This document shows, one piece after another, positions 35,596 through 46,567 of a stretch of DNA of 64,000 nt. Under the pieces are notes generated by a model, which was not told the origin of the DNA, made no database searches, and saw only the letters and a program-made list of their open reading frames with translations. The translations under genes and the position numbers were made by a program. The stretch is from Sepiola atlantica (lineage: Eukaryota > Mollusca > Cephalopoda > Sepiida > Sepiolidae). The stretch covers positions 49,785,825 through 49,849,824 of the forward strand of contig OY744544.1 of the NCBI GenBank assembly GCA_963556195.1, given 5' to 3'. Within the stretch, counting starts at the first letter, position 1; every line of letters begins with the position of its first letter.

Positions 35596-35601
<6 letters not shown>

Positions 35602-35640
<39 letters not shown>
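35602..35640. repeat. (TA)n microsatellite
   Basis: TA tract inside a local ATATGT-rich duplication (35500-35760). Confidence 0.9.
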
Positions 35641-35646
<6 letters not shown>

Positions 35647-35756
35647 GAATGTGTGTACATGTATGTATATGTATCTGTATGTATACTTGTTTATTATATT
35701 TTTTCTTTTGTCTCAATATGAATAGAAAATGTCTTTTAAATATGTACATATATATA

Positions 35757-36075
35757 TAATTAAAGATTTTCAATGTCCCTCTCCGTGATCAAGATGTTAA
35801 CTTTGATAAGTCTGTTAGTGTTTTTGCAGTGTTAAGGTGCTTGAAGAATAATGATGCTTGTTGTTGAGTATGTGCATTAATCCTGATGTGTAGGGGTCTC
35901 ATGGTACTACCTATGTAAAATTTGTTGCAGATGGCACATTCTAAGCTGTACGGCGTATGCGTTACAAATGTCCGTGGTATTCATTGGACAGTTAGCCAGG
36001 ATGCACGGTGTTGGGGTCTATATGTGTTTGCGTTTAGCTAGCTGCTTCGTTAGTGATGGACCTGAATGAGCAAGA
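35757..36075 (-). pseudogene. GIY-YIG endonuclease fossil of a retroelement (distinct family)
   Basis: Minus strand: a cysteine block CILANCPMNTTDICNAYA, then, after a frameshift, TPYSLECAICNKFYIGSTMR, PLHIRINAHTQQQASLFFKH and LTERDIEN-like remnants. FYIGS with R-P-L-HIRI-H is a GIY-YIG core. It differs from families A-C (extra ECAICN cysteines immediately before YIG), so it represents another retroelement lineage. No RT lies nearby. Confidence 0.68.
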
Positions 36076-36108
36076 TGTATGTTCAAGCTCTCTCTTCTAA
36101 TGCTCTCG

Positions 36109-36112
<4 letters not shown>

Positions 36113-36169
<57 letters not shown>

Positions 36170-36182
36170 TATATATATATTA
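36113..36182. repeat. (TA)n microsatellite
   Basis: TA with one AATA interruption. Confidence 0.96.
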
Positions 36183-36537
36183 TTATTATGAATAATTTTA
36201 AATATTAAAGTATTTTTTCACCTGCAGATAATAGTGTTTCATTTTTTACCCTCATAGTGCAGGAGTGGCGGTTGTAGGTGGTCGCATGGGATCGAACGCA
36301 GTTCGTAGATTCAGGCTAGAATCACGAGACAAACGTACAGGACAACACGGCCGTCGGCAATCGACACAGACAATAATTGAAATTTAAATACACTTACCCG
36401 GGGAGACAGGGGGAAGTGCCATTGCTGCCTACAGTGTTCAATGCTCACGCGGAATTCGCTTATTGTAGATGACAACACACTTTCTTAATTTCACGGTACT
36501 CTACTTATAAGACTATAATATCTTTAAAGGGGATTTT

Positions 36538-36540
<3 letters not shown>
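36183..36540. other. No gene recognised; moderately GC-richer patch
   Basis: 36245-36470 is richer in G and C than its flanks. On the minus strand GCGTTCGATCCC (near 36285) resembles a Pol III B-box, but no matching A-box was found. Confidence 0.4.

Positions 36541-36607
<67 letters not shown>
36541..36607. repeat. (TA)n microsatellite
   Basis: Pure TA tract. Confidence 0.97.
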
Positions 36608-36610
<3 letters not shown>

Positions 36611-36639
36611 TAAAATTATGGAAATATTATTTCCACATG

Positions 36640-37395
36640 AAAATAAAAATAGTTTTGTTGGGAATATGGTGTAAAATTGCTAGCCATCATCTAAATTCAA
36701 ATCTTTTTTTTTTTTTTTTTTAATTATTTTTTATCAATTTTATGTACAAAGTTTTGTTGGGAATATGGTGTAAAATTGCTAGCCTTCATCTAAATTCAAT
36801 TTTTTTTCGTTTGTTTTTTTTACAATTATTTTTTTATCAATTTTATGTACAATGTTTTGTTGGGAATATGGTGTAAAATTGCAAGCCTTCATCTAAATTC
36901 AATTTTCTTTGTTTGTTTATTTTACAATTATTTTTTATCAATTTTATGTACAAAGTTTTGTTGGGAATATGGTGTAAAATTGCTAGCCTTCATCTAAATT
37001 CAATTTTTTTTGTTTGTTTATTTTACAATTATTCTTTATCAATTTTATGTACAAAGTTTTGTTGGGAATATGGTTTAAAATTGCAAGCCTTCATCTAAAT
37101 TCAAATGTTTTTGTTAGTTTTTTTTACAATTACTTTTTATCAATTTTATGTACAAAGTTTTGTTGGTGTAAAATTGCTAGCCTTCATCTAAATTCTAATT
37201 TTTTTTGTTTGTTTTGTTTTACAATTGTTTTTTTATCAATTGCATGTACAAAGTTTTGTTGGTGTAAAATTGCTAGCTTTCATCTAAATTCCTATTTTGT
37301 TTGTTTGTATTGTTTTACAATTATTTTTTATCAATTTTATGTACAAAGTTTTGTTGGTGTAAAATTGCTAGCCTTCATCTAATTCAATTTTTTTC
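36640..37395 (+). repeat. Tandem repeat, ~95-103-bp unit, 8 copies
   Basis: Each unit holds TTTTGTTGGGAATATGGTGT, AAAATTGCTAGCCTTCATCT, AAATTCAA, a T/G-rich run, ACAATTATTTTTTATCAATT and TTATGTACAAAG. The last three units lack GGAATATG, shortening the period. Open frames across it are artefacts of the period. Confidence 0.95.
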
Positions 37396-37914
37396 GGTTA
37401 GTATATGTTTGCTGATTTAATTATGTTAAAGTTTTTAATTAGTACTGATTGAAGAAGTCTTCGCCAAGATGTATATAAAATTAATTCAATGAGTTAAGTT
37501 TTTTAAGTTTAAAAAATGATCATGTTTTAATGCATAATGGAATAGTATATTCAGAGAATTGTTTCTTTTATATCTTTTTTATGTTCACCAAGTTTTTTCT
37601 CTGGTTCCCAATGAGTTTCACTAACGCATATCTGATGATAATTATTGCATGGGATATATACAGTTATATATACTTTATTGATAATGAAATAATTAATAAA
37701 ATTAAACAGAATACTCATTCCATTTCATAAACGCACCACACATTTTTAATTCTAACGGCTATGGTTCGTTAAAAATAAAATCAAAATCATTCTTTTCACG
37801 TCATAATCGCACCACATATTTAACAAATTTTAACGACTATGTTTTGTTTGAAAAAAAAAACGTCACAAACGCACCAAATATTTTCAAATATTGTATTCAT
37901 ATGTAATTTTTTCA
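37396..37914. other. No gene recognised
   Basis: Contains a short triplicate CAAACGCACCA...ATTTT block at 37730-37885. Confidence 0.4.
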
Positions 37915-37972
37915 AATCAATCATCTTGAAAAAGTCTGTAAATAAAGACGAAACGTTTATGACTATATGAAT
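37915..37972 (+). ncRNA. Hammerhead-like remnant (type F copy 2)
   Basis: CTTGAAA in place of CTGANGA, stem II GTCT...AGAC, GAAAC. Aligns with the type F motif at 29095-29145 and, like it, precedes a TTTTCC(TA)n junction (37985-38030). Confidence 0.3.
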
Positions 37973-38224
37973 AATTTTGGTTTTTCCTTTTTCTTTTTCC
38001 ATATATATATATACATATATGTATATAAGTGTTAATATTTGATTCAACAATAGAAGCTTATACGTAATAAGTATATAACATTCTGCAACACAAAGTAACG
38101 ACTAATATGTACTTTCACCTCCAACCAATTAAAGCTATTAATTTCAGTACTTATATAAGTACATCAATCACTTTCTATTTTTTCTCGTCATCTAAAACAA
38201 TTTACACTAAAAGTTGGAAGCACC

Positions 38225-40000
38225 CACATTTTAACACAGATGTTTAAACTAGCGACGAAAGGTTCAACTGAGCTATTCTCAAAGGATTCATGACTCTATC
38301 TCATCTCAAAGCGTTGGCTCTCGTGATTATTGGAGAATCTACAATAGTCTTATTAATAGTGGAAAGTCTGCTATTCCTCCTCTTTTTAATGGTTATTTCA
38401 TCTTCTACTGATATGGCTGATCACTTTGCTTGTATTTTTGCTGACAATTCTACCCTTGATGATTCGGCTGGTGTTCTTCCTCATTTTCTTGATTCTGTTA
38501 TTATCACTTCAAAGATTGTTGCTAAGGTCTTTTTCTGATCTTGACCATTCTAAGGCTTTCGGTCCTGGTTAAATTCATGTTGTCGTTCTCAACCGTGCTG
38601 CTATTGAACTTTCTCTATCCTCTCTAAATTATTCAATCTGTGTTAGTCTCAGTTCTGTTTCCCTTCTTGTTGGAAGGAGTCCTCTGTTGTCCCTATCTTT
38701 AAAAATGCTGGTGATCGGTCTGACCCAACTATCGTCTTGTTAGTATCTTCTCTGTTTTTGAAAGGTTAGCAAACGGCAAGCTTGTTTCTTTTTCTGGAAC
38801 GTCTGGGCCTCTTGAGTGATGTTCAGTATGGCTTTCGTGGTTTTCGTTCAAATTCTGATCTTTTAACTGTTTTAACTGAGCAGATCTGTCGGTTTATGGA
38901 TAATTCAGGAGAGGATAGAGCCTTTGCGTTTGACATTTCGAAGGCGTTCGACAAAGTGTGCCATTCTGGTCTCCAACACAAACTTCAGGGTTATGGTATT
39001 GGTGGTGAGGTTCTTAGCATTATTAAGTCTTTTCTTTCTGATCGAAGCTTGCGAGTAACTTTGGACTGTGTCTCTTTATTCTCTTTTCCTATCGATGCTG
39101 GTGTTCCCCAGGGCGCTAATCTAGGCCCAACACTGTTTCTTCTCTATATAAATGTTATTCCAGAAAATATGATTTAGACAATTAACGTTTATGCGGAAGA
39201 TACAACTCTCTATTCTGGTGTTGCTTCTCGACCATCTTCCTCGTATCAGTCGAAATATGCAGCTTATCTAGAAGTTGACCTGGGTTCAGTTGTGGATTGG
39301 GGTACGAAATAGCTTGTTTCGTTTAATCCTGTTCAGACTCAGCTCGTGTCTTTCAATCGTAGGCGTGCCCCTTTTCTTCCTGGGATTCTCATGGATGGCT
39401 CTGCTCTTGAGGAGAAATCGACTCTGACACTTCTTGTTCTTTCTCTCTCATCAAATCTTTTTTGGAGTTCACGCATTAGATCCATTGCTCTTTCTGCTTC
39501 TCGTAAATCGGTTCTCTCTATCACCCCAACCACTTTCTCACACCTGAGACTATTCTCTATCTCTACAAATCGCCTATCAGACCATTATAGAGTACTGCTG
39601 TCATGTTTGGACTGGTGAATCTCTGCCCCATTTGATAATGCTAGATACGATGCAGAAACGTATCTGCAATTTGATTGGCCGTACACATTTTTCTTCTCTG
39701 CACCCTCTCTCTCATAGACGTGATGTTGCTAGTGTCAGTTTTTTCTATGAATACTATTATGACATGCGTTCTCTAAAGTTATTCCTTGCTTCTTTTGTTC
39801 CAGCTCGGTTGACTCATTGGTCTAGTGGTCTCCATCAATTCGCTGTTTTGTGGACTTCTTTTCTGCTGACTATTTTCCATTCTACCTATTTACCTTGGTA
39901 TTTTCAAGACTTCTCTTGTATTTGCGATAATCATATTTCGTTCTTGTTAGCAGTAAGTGGATTCATGTCTTGTCTAAGGCGATTTCCATTAAAAAAATGA
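38225..40000 (+). pseudogene. Jockey/CR1-type LINE reverse transcriptase pseudogene
   Basis: Plus-strand RT of a non-LTR retrotransposon, spread over three frames. Landmarks: YNSLINSGKSAIPPLFNGYF (near 38330), LLSDVQYGFRGFRS and LLTVLTEQICR (38815-38890), AFDISKAFDKVCHSGL (palm motif A), AGVPQGANLGPTLFLLYIN (motif B), VYAEDTTLYSG (motif C, YADD changed to YAED), then LVSFNRRRAPFLPGILMDGS, KRICNLIGRTHFSSLHPLSH and RRDVAS. Stops at 39175 and 39310 and several indels. No upstream endonuclease or gag-like ORF is seen, so it is 5'-truncated. Confidence 0.88.
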
Positions 40001-40350
40001 GGGAATTTTGTTTTAAATGGCATCAAATATGGATCAAATTGAATGCAAATCTAAAAAAATGTATTTTCAAATGGAAGGCTGTGCCCATATTATGCCCCCT
40101 AAACCCCTTTAAAATACTTTAAAGCAACTGAAATCTGGATAATATTTATTAATACCCATTGTTTAAATGTCACCCAAATTAAAGGTATTATAATTTTCAC
40201 AGAGGACTTCCACACCCTTTTCGACCCTCGATGCATAAAACTTAATTAAACTAAATATGGCTCAAACATTACGCCTAGCAGCTGTGTTCTAAAATTCATA
40301 ATGTTTAATTCATTAGTTTAGGAGTTTATCTTGTACAACGAAATATAATT
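39995..40350 (+). repeat. Interspersed repeat family R3, copy 4
   Basis: Follows the LINE directly: GGCTGTGCCCATATTATGCC, ACATTACGCCTAGCAGCTGT, AAAATTCATAATG. The abutment raises the possibility that R3 tails belong to a LINE, but other copies stand alone. Confidence 0.72.
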
Positions 40351-41149
40351 TGAGAAAAAATGACTAAATCTACAGATCTATTTTTGTCGTAGAGTTGTTG
40401 TTTGTAGATGCAAAAATTGAAATAAATTGCATAATGTTGTTTTCCAAGTATGCTTCTCTTAATAGATAAATATTGGCTTTTAAGAGCAATAACAAAGAAA
40501 CAACAACTAATAAATCACAGAAAACTTAAACTCATTGCTGTTCTTGTATTTTTAAACTCCGGAAGCAGAGATACATGTTTTCTTTTGTAATTGATATATA
40601 TTGACAAGTTTAGTACCTGAGTGATGACAAATGAAATGCGAAAATTTCGTTAATGACCGCTGAAGTACAATGTTTGTCCGAAATATATCAAACAGCAAAA
40701 CTGAAAAAAAACCCATAAAATTTAGGTAAGATTAGCACATTTTGGTCATACTATACTGCTTCCGTTTGAAAAAAGGATTTACATTACTAAACGCGCAGAG
40801 TAAATGAACGAATATCCCGAATGGATCCGTTCTTGTTCATTCTATGAAATATTTTGTTGACTCAAATAAAAATGCTTCTTCATTATTCCTCGTGTCTTTT
40901 TCATCTTTTCATTTTTTACTCTTTTTCTTAATGACCATTTCTCTTAAAATCTTCGCGCTCATTTCTGATTCCTTTTTTCCGTTTCGGTCGTGTTTAATTC
41001 CCTTTTGCTAGCTCTATTCATATTTACTCTTATTTCATTCTTATTTTGCCTCTTATTTCCTTCTTTTTCATTGAGTCATCTTTCCCTCTTTTTCGGTATT
41101 GTCTTTCCCAGTGTTTCGCACACTTCTTAATGTTTACATCGAATCTAAT
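40351..41149. other. No gene recognised
   Basis: T-rich between 40880 and 41110; nothing supported. Confidence 0.4.
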
Positions 41150-41350
41150 CCGTAAGCCGTGCACGTAAAACGCGAGGAAGCTGGATTCTCTCAACGCAAG
41201 TCACTATCCTCGCCCATCAAAATATGGTCGTCGACCGAAGCGCCATCTATTCCATATGGTGGCCACATTACTGCCGAGGCGCGGGGGATAGGCTTCATCC
41301 TTCATCTGATTGCCAATCTAGAAGATCTTTTATTCTGCAAATGGCAGTAA
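41150..41350. other. GC-richer, non-repetitive patch
   Basis: Contrasts with its T-rich left flank (GCCGTGCACGTAAAACGCG, CATTACTGCCGAGGCGCGGG). Possible regulatory or exon sequence; nothing decisive. Confidence 0.3.
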
Positions 41351-41456
41351 TGCCTGTCAGATGATTCCGAAAAAGGAAACCACTATTGGAAAGGGATTGA
41401 CACGCACAGTTATAAATATGTACTCGCACAACAAGTTGAGAGCATAATTCACCCTT

Positions 41457-41487
41457 CACACACACACACACACGCACGTACACACAC

Positions 41488-41537
<50 letters not shown>
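41457..41537. repeat. (CA)n-(TA)n compound microsatellite
   Basis: CA to about 41490, then TA. Confidence 0.95.
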
Positions 41538-41541
<4 letters not shown>

Positions 41542-41638
41542 GCAGCAAACGTGATAGTTTAGGTGGTCACCATAGAAACAGTATGTTTACCCTATCATTT
41601 AAAACAAATCTCTATACATATAACGTATAGAAAACCTG

Positions 41639-41640
<2 letters not shown>

Positions 41641-41688
<48 letters not shown>
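41641..41688. repeat. (TA)n microsatellite
   Basis: Touches the left end of the family C element that follows. Confidence 0.97.
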
Positions 41689-41691
<3 letters not shown>

Positions 41692-41708
41692 TGAAAATAT
41701 ATTTATGG

Positions 41709-41768
41709 CAATTACGCTACACAATGGCTTCCGCGTTTCATCCGTGTAAGGAATCGTCAGTCTAAAAT
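41709..41768 (-). ncRNA. Hammerhead motif, family C copy 2
   Basis: Reverse complement: CTGACGA (complement of 41754-41760), a weak stem II (TCC/GGA), GAAA (complement of 41736-41739), then stem III ACGCGG/TTGTGT-type pairing with loop AGCC, and GTA before the cut. The core is intact. Confidence 0.55.
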
Positions 41769-42064
41769 TCATGGAGTTTGTTTTGCCGGGTGTTTTTATA
41801 TATACACGTTTAGCTAGTTACCTAATCAGATTCTTTGTTATTCTCTTAGCCAAACGTTAGACTTCTCACGAATAAAGGTTCGGTTGATTTTATTTCCTAT
41901 TTCCTATTCTATTGTTCTTTTTTCATAGGGTGGCTCATACCCGTTTCTTTGCTGTGTCAGAATGATGGGTGACCTTATTTAAACACGTACTTGCTTGTAT
42001 TCCTATTTAGGTTTTAGTTTAGTTCATTTTTTATTTATTTATTTATTTATTATGTATTATTAAC

Positions 42065-42290
42065 CCAAGATGAATTTTATTTTGTGTAAGCAGTTGTTTG
42101 CTATTTCACTTGTACAGTTTAATAGATTTAGGTTTTTATTTAAGTTTAGGATTTCAAATTTCTCATTCAGGCATAATCTACATGGGTCGTCTAAATTTCT
42201 ACATGTACTGACCTATTGTATTATTTTACGTTCGATTATTGGTGAGCGTCCGGTATCTTTGAGCTCCCAATAATAGTTAGCTAACCAAAA
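42065..42290 (-). pseudogene. Penelope-like endonuclease tail, family C
   Basis: Minus strand: YYWELKDTGRSPIIERKIIQ, one stop, then PCRLCLNEKFEILNLNKNLN, LLNCTSEIANNCLHKIKF, stop at about 42065. This is the C-terminal end of the Penelope endonuclease region (W-LKD, IEWKI, CxLCLxEK, LLN-RSE, CRH-KF). The YIG core upstream is missing. Confidence 0.7.
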
Positions 42291-42602
42291 GTATTGTTTA
42301 CCAAGCCACAATATTCTCCAAAGAAAGACTGAATAACAAGTAATACGTGGTTATGACCTCCCTAGATTTTTAAAGCAGATATTACAATCACAACAGCACA
42401 TTTAAAAACAAAGAACACCGAATTAAAACAGCATTAGCAAACAATTAATGGGAGCTCAAAACATCAACTGAGCCTTTGTTTGTTTGGAGCCTAATGATTG
42501 GCTAATAGAATAACAAAGAATCTGATTGGTTAACTAGCTAAACTAAACAATACGTGTATATATATATATATATATATATAAACACCCGGCAACACTAACT
42601 CC

Positions 42603-42675
42603 ATGCATTTTAGCCTCACGATTCCCCACGGTGATTATACGCGGAAGCCTCTGTGTAGCTTAATTGCCATAAATA
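42603..42675 (+). ncRNA. Decayed hammerhead motif, family C copy 3
   Basis: CTCACGA (42615-42621; G5 lost) and TATA where GAAA is expected, with stem III ACGCGGA/TCTGTGT and GTA well kept. The stem III region outlived the core. Confidence 0.5.
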
Positions 42676-42761
42676 TATTTTCATAACTTACTACCTAGCT
42701 CTACTCACGCAAATTGATACATAAAAGATATCTCTTTATAACATTTTATGTGGATAGATGA

Positions 42762-42762
<1 letters not shown>

Positions 42763-42794
<32 letters not shown>

Positions 42795-42812
42795 TATATA
42801 TATATATATATC
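42763..42812. repeat. (AAT)n-(TA)n compound microsatellite
   Basis: AAT to 42793 then TA, bordering R2 copy 3. Confidence 0.95.
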
Positions 42813-43300
42813 TTGTTTCATTTTACTTCAATCGAAGTTCTCAGAAATCAAGGGGCCCCTTCCCAGGGCTAACATTTGACTTCTATATGAGATACATAGA
42901 TATTCGAATATTCTATTAAAGTTCTCCTTGAGTAAGTAAAGAAGTTTAGAACACTAATTTTGCTTTTCCAATTCAACTATGTTTTAGTATACCTTTCTTT
43001 TGGTCTCTTGGTCATACCGGATTTCAGGACAAGAATTCATCTAGTTTAGCAGAGTATCCAGCTAAGTGCTGTTACTTGAGGCAACATAACTAGAAGAAGG
43101 TGCGCGTATGGACCAGTGTGTAGCCATACCGAAGAGATCTTATTTGGGCTTCGAATACTATGTTATTTTGAATATTTTGTCAGGGTTTACTTGTAGGGGG
43201 AAGTATCCTCATGTCAGATTGTCTCGACAAACCCTTGTACAGAGAGACCGAATACACTCTAGGATAGTATCTAGTAGGTAATTCAATCTCTTCAGTCGGT
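42813..43300 (+). repeat. Interspersed repeat family R2, copy 3
   Basis: Aligned end to end with copy 1 (TTTCATTTTACTTCAATCGA ... GTACAGAGAGACCGAATACA). Confidence 0.82.
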
Positions 43301-43775
43301 AATACAAAATGTGTGTGTTGCGATAACACACATTTAAATCAAATACAGACGCTAGAACAAAAGAAAGTTAACAAATCGAATAAATAAGTAAATATTTTAA
43401 TTAAATTTATTGAACAGAACATATTAAAAAGGAAACTAGATAATATGCATTGACAACAACAAACAGAAAGAAGTGGAAAATGCAAATGTGATTCTTTAAG
43501 TTATGGGAACGTCACAGTGAACCACGAACAGGTGAAACGTCAAAGTAAATACTTATACATGAAACGAATGTTATAAAACACGTGAAAACAGTATAAGATA
43601 TGAATACGTTTCTAAATGTGGCCAAGTGAATAGAGAATAAAAAAACTAGAAATTTTTTTTGGCTTAAATGTTAAACGTAAAAGAAGACGATTATGCATAA
43701 TGACAGAATACAGTCTGTATTTTCCTCGCCGGGAGTGAGGAAATATTCTTGTGGTATTCTCTCTGAAGACACATA
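43301..43775. other. No gene recognised
   Basis: A-rich; nothing supported. Confidence 0.4.
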
Positions 43776-44460
43776 CCAGGCCTGTCTAAGAAGTATTCGA
43801 CATTAATTTGTTTCGTGCGAAATATAGACGATAGGGCGGGTTAGTTGCTGCCTGTCGTCGAATTGCCGATTCTCTAAATATGACTAAACGTGTTGAGCAA
43901 AGGTAGTGCATCGAATTTTGTCAACGCAAAACGATTCATAAGTTTCAGCGGGTGTTTGGAGAATATGCGATTGAAAAATGGCTGCACATCCGCGGAGAGT
44001 GACTAGAGTTCTGGCAGGACACACACTGCTTGGAGAGCAGTTGTTGTTGAGAGGGTGTGAAATTTGGTGATGGAAGACCGTCGTTTAACTGTGCGGGAGA
44101 TCACCCAAGATGGCGGATTGAGTAAAGATTCCGCACATGCAATTTTGCGTGATGATTTTAACATGCACAGAGTGGCTGCACGTTTATGCCCAAGTTGTTG
44201 TCGCAGTTTTAAAGTTGCACAGGACCTTCTGGAAACCGCCAACACTGATCCTGGGTTTCTGAACACCGTGATAACTGGAGATGAGTCATGGGTGTACGGG
44301 TAGGACGCAGAAACAAAAAGACAGTCGTCACAATGGAAGCATCCTGAGTCTCCAAGGCCAAAAAAGCGCGATAGATGCGAAGCAAAATCAAGGTGATGCT
44401 GACTGTTTTTTATTTGTAGAATTGTGCATCACGAATACGCACCGGAAGGACAAACAGTTT
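43776..44460 (+). pseudogene. Mariner transposase pseudogene
   Basis: Left end CCAGGCCTGTCTAAGAAGTA follows TA (43774-43775), as a mariner terminal repeat would. ATG at 43880 starts MTKRVEQR, then a stop, CIEFCQR, FQRVFGEYA. After a deleted stretch: EDRRLTVREITQDGGLSKDS, AHAILRDDFNMHRVAARL, VAQDLLETANTDPGFLNTVI, TGDESWVYG (first catalytic D) followed by a stop, then DAETKRQSSQWKHPESPRPK and a frameshift, VHHEYAPEGQTV-type remnant. The second and third catalytic acids and the 3' end are missing. Clearly inactive. Confidence 0.88.
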
Positions 44461-45160
44461 TGCATTTCGCTAGCGAAGGGAGGGGAAAGGGAGAGAACTA
44501 ATTATTATCTGGGTTTTAATGTGTAACTGTAGGCCGAAATACTTATTTAATAATTTTTTAAATCTCTTACTGAACAAACCTTGACGAAAAATACGGCTGT
44601 AAACACTAGTCATAGATTTACCTATGTTGATAACGATGTTGACGAAAAGTGAATTCACGAGACAATTAAACGAAGCTGCTGAAAGTGAAGTATTTTGAAA
44701 AAAGAAAAAGAAGAACTGCTGAAGAAGCCGAAGAAGACGAAAGGGCAAAGACAGGAATATCGGAAAAAGAAGTAAAAAAGTTGCAGCGAAAGTAAATTGA
44801 AAACTAAACGCATAAAAACATTAAAAAATGCAAGCTTCAAGCAATAACAAAAAATAGACTTGAAAAACAAATATATGTGAGAGGCAATGAATAAAAAATA
44901 TCAATGAAAATGAACCCCAAAAAGACAAGTCTACCCTTTAGTGTGCTTATTCGAGTCTGCCAGGCTTGTGTCAAATTTCGCCCCTGCGGCTCTACATATT
45001 TCCTTTGGTTCTTATGAATACCTAATAAAAAACATATTGAGGCAAAGAACTCAACAAAATACGTTGCCTTAACAGATATTTTACACCCGCAAAAATTAGG
45101 GAGTTTTCCACGTAGCATGAATGACTAATCCAGCACAGTTGTTTACATGGCGTAGCTTAA
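44461..45160. other. No gene recognised
   Basis: A-rich; frames are Lys/Phe-rich low complexity. Confidence 0.4.
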
Positions 45161-45229
<69 letters not shown>

Positions 45230-45230
45230 C
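45161..45230. repeat. (AAT)n microsatellite
   Basis: More than 20 AAT triplets. Confidence 0.97.
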
Positions 45231-45374
45231 TTCTTCAAGTTGCAAAAAGTACGATTTCCAGATCTTGATGGCAATACAATTTCAAACTGAATGGTCATTC
45301 TACCGCTCCATTTTTGTGACTTCTGGTGCGATCCTCTACTTATATAAGCGTCAGATACGTCGTAAGATAAAGTA

Positions 45375-45770
45375 CTGCTGCCATATCCAGGGAGGAAGGA
45401 CACAGAACACTCTTCGTTGCCTAGTGGTAAAAATTGACTTCGAGATCTACTGGGGGGGAGTATTTCTTCCGTTATTTCCCACAGAAGTGATTTTGATAGT
45501 ATCTCTCTACTCTATCGTTATTTCCATGGATGTGCTTGACTGAGTTCTGATCTATGATTCCTTCTTGTAAGACATTCACGACAAGTACTCGTTTTCTAAC
45601 ACAACATAAAAAAACTTGCATTTCCTCTTCAATGTGCCGATCGTCAGGCGGAATTTCAACAGAGCATCTACGCTTTCTGTCTGTCGAGCACATTACCTCT
45701 GAACTGCTTCCCTACAGATTCAAACATGGTCGTCTTCAAATCTAATGTCAACAGATTCCTGTCATGAACT
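45375..45770 (+). pseudogene. LINE RT C-terminal fragment
   Basis: KYCCHIQGG (family EYCCHIWGG) at 45372-45398 and, 300 bp on, LLPYRFKHGRLQI / RFNMVVFKSNVNRFL-like blocks matching the WNSLP-CFP-FN--FKSNVNR end of the jockey/CR1-type RT frame. Intervening frames are broken. Confidence 0.55.
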
Positions 45771-46299
45771 CCATCAACCATTCTCAATCCTCTCATAAGG
45801 TTATTCGTCTCTCAATTCCATCCTATTAAGCCTTATCCTCGAGTGACTTTTGGCCTTTGTCGACAACTCTTCACCTCTCAGTTCGTCAACTGCACCCCCT
45901 CAAATTCTTTTTGTCGTGCGCGGTGAAACTAGACACTAAACGACCCAGTTGCAACCCGAAGGAGGGACCAAAGGACAGAATCATAAAAGACTTTGGTTGG
46001 AAGAACGTTGCGTGTTCTGATGCCACTTCGAGATTGTCATCAACGCCAAAGGTGGCTTACTCCAGTGGATTCGACAGAACAAGTCATGAAGAGAAACTGA
46101 CCCAAGTTTGATGAATAAATCTATAATGAAACTTCTGCGCTTTTTCCTCTTAGACAGTAACCAATATTGTTGTAACCCTGAATGTATATATACATACGGT
46201 TTTCTTTGCAATTCGGTTACGAGAATTCACGCGAGGAAGTCTTGCACATTGAGACAAAGAATTAACCGTTTTATATTCATTCATTTTTTCTGATCAAAT
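45771..46299. other. No gene recognised
   Basis: Balanced composition to 46110; frames show no domain. Confidence 0.4.
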
Positions 46300-46302
46300 A
46301 AT

Positions 46303-46350
46303 TTATTCTTTTGATAAAGAGCGGATAACTGCTCGAAATATTAATCATAA
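46303..46350 (+). ncRNA. Hammerhead-like remnant (possible, type G)
   Basis: TTGATAA for CTGATGA, a clean stem II GAGC-GGATAACT-GCTC, then GAAA. Stem III and the cleavage site are not convincing. Confidence 0.22.
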
Positions 46351-46436
46351 AACATAATTTTACATGGTTTGATTTTTTCAGTAAGGCTACCATTTGCTTG
46401 CCAAATGTTAGGAAATTCATTGTTTTTATCCCAGAC

Positions 46437-46486
46437 ACTCTCTCTCTCTCCCTATCTCTCTCTCTATCGCTCTCTCACTCTCACCC

Positions 46487-46565
<79 letters not shown>
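46437..46565. repeat. CT-rich to (TA)n compound tract
   Basis: CT-rich 46437-46505 then TA to 46565, bordering R3 copy 5. Confidence 0.95.

Positions 46566-46567
<2 letters not shown>

Larger units (their letters stand above)
41689..42700 (-). mobile_element. Penelope-like family C element with inverted terminal arms
   Basis: Left arm 41689-41935 is inverted at 42445-42695 (AGTTATGAAAATATATTTAT, ATGGCAATTA, GTTA-CTAGCTAA, AATCAGATTCTTTGTTATTC). Between them the minus strand encodes a truncated GIY-YIG endonuclease tail. Read on the minus strand: an inverted terminal repeat, a 5'-truncated endonuclease, the 3' UTR and the terminal repeat with its hammerhead, the same plan as family B. Confidence 0.8.

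Noticed and set aside
36640..37395. Repeat protein gene (122- and 61-residue frames)
   Set aside because: Frames arise from the ~101-bp tandem unit, are Phe/Leu/Cys-rich low complexity and shift between units.
42070..42273. 67-residue plus-strand frame
   Set aside because: Shadow of the family C endonuclease tail on the minus strand.
44470..45118. Phe-rich minus-strand frames
   Set aside because: Low-complexity translation of A-rich sequence; no domain.
45420..45470. tRNA-like CCTAGTGGTAAAA stretch
   Set aside because: No B-box at the right distance.
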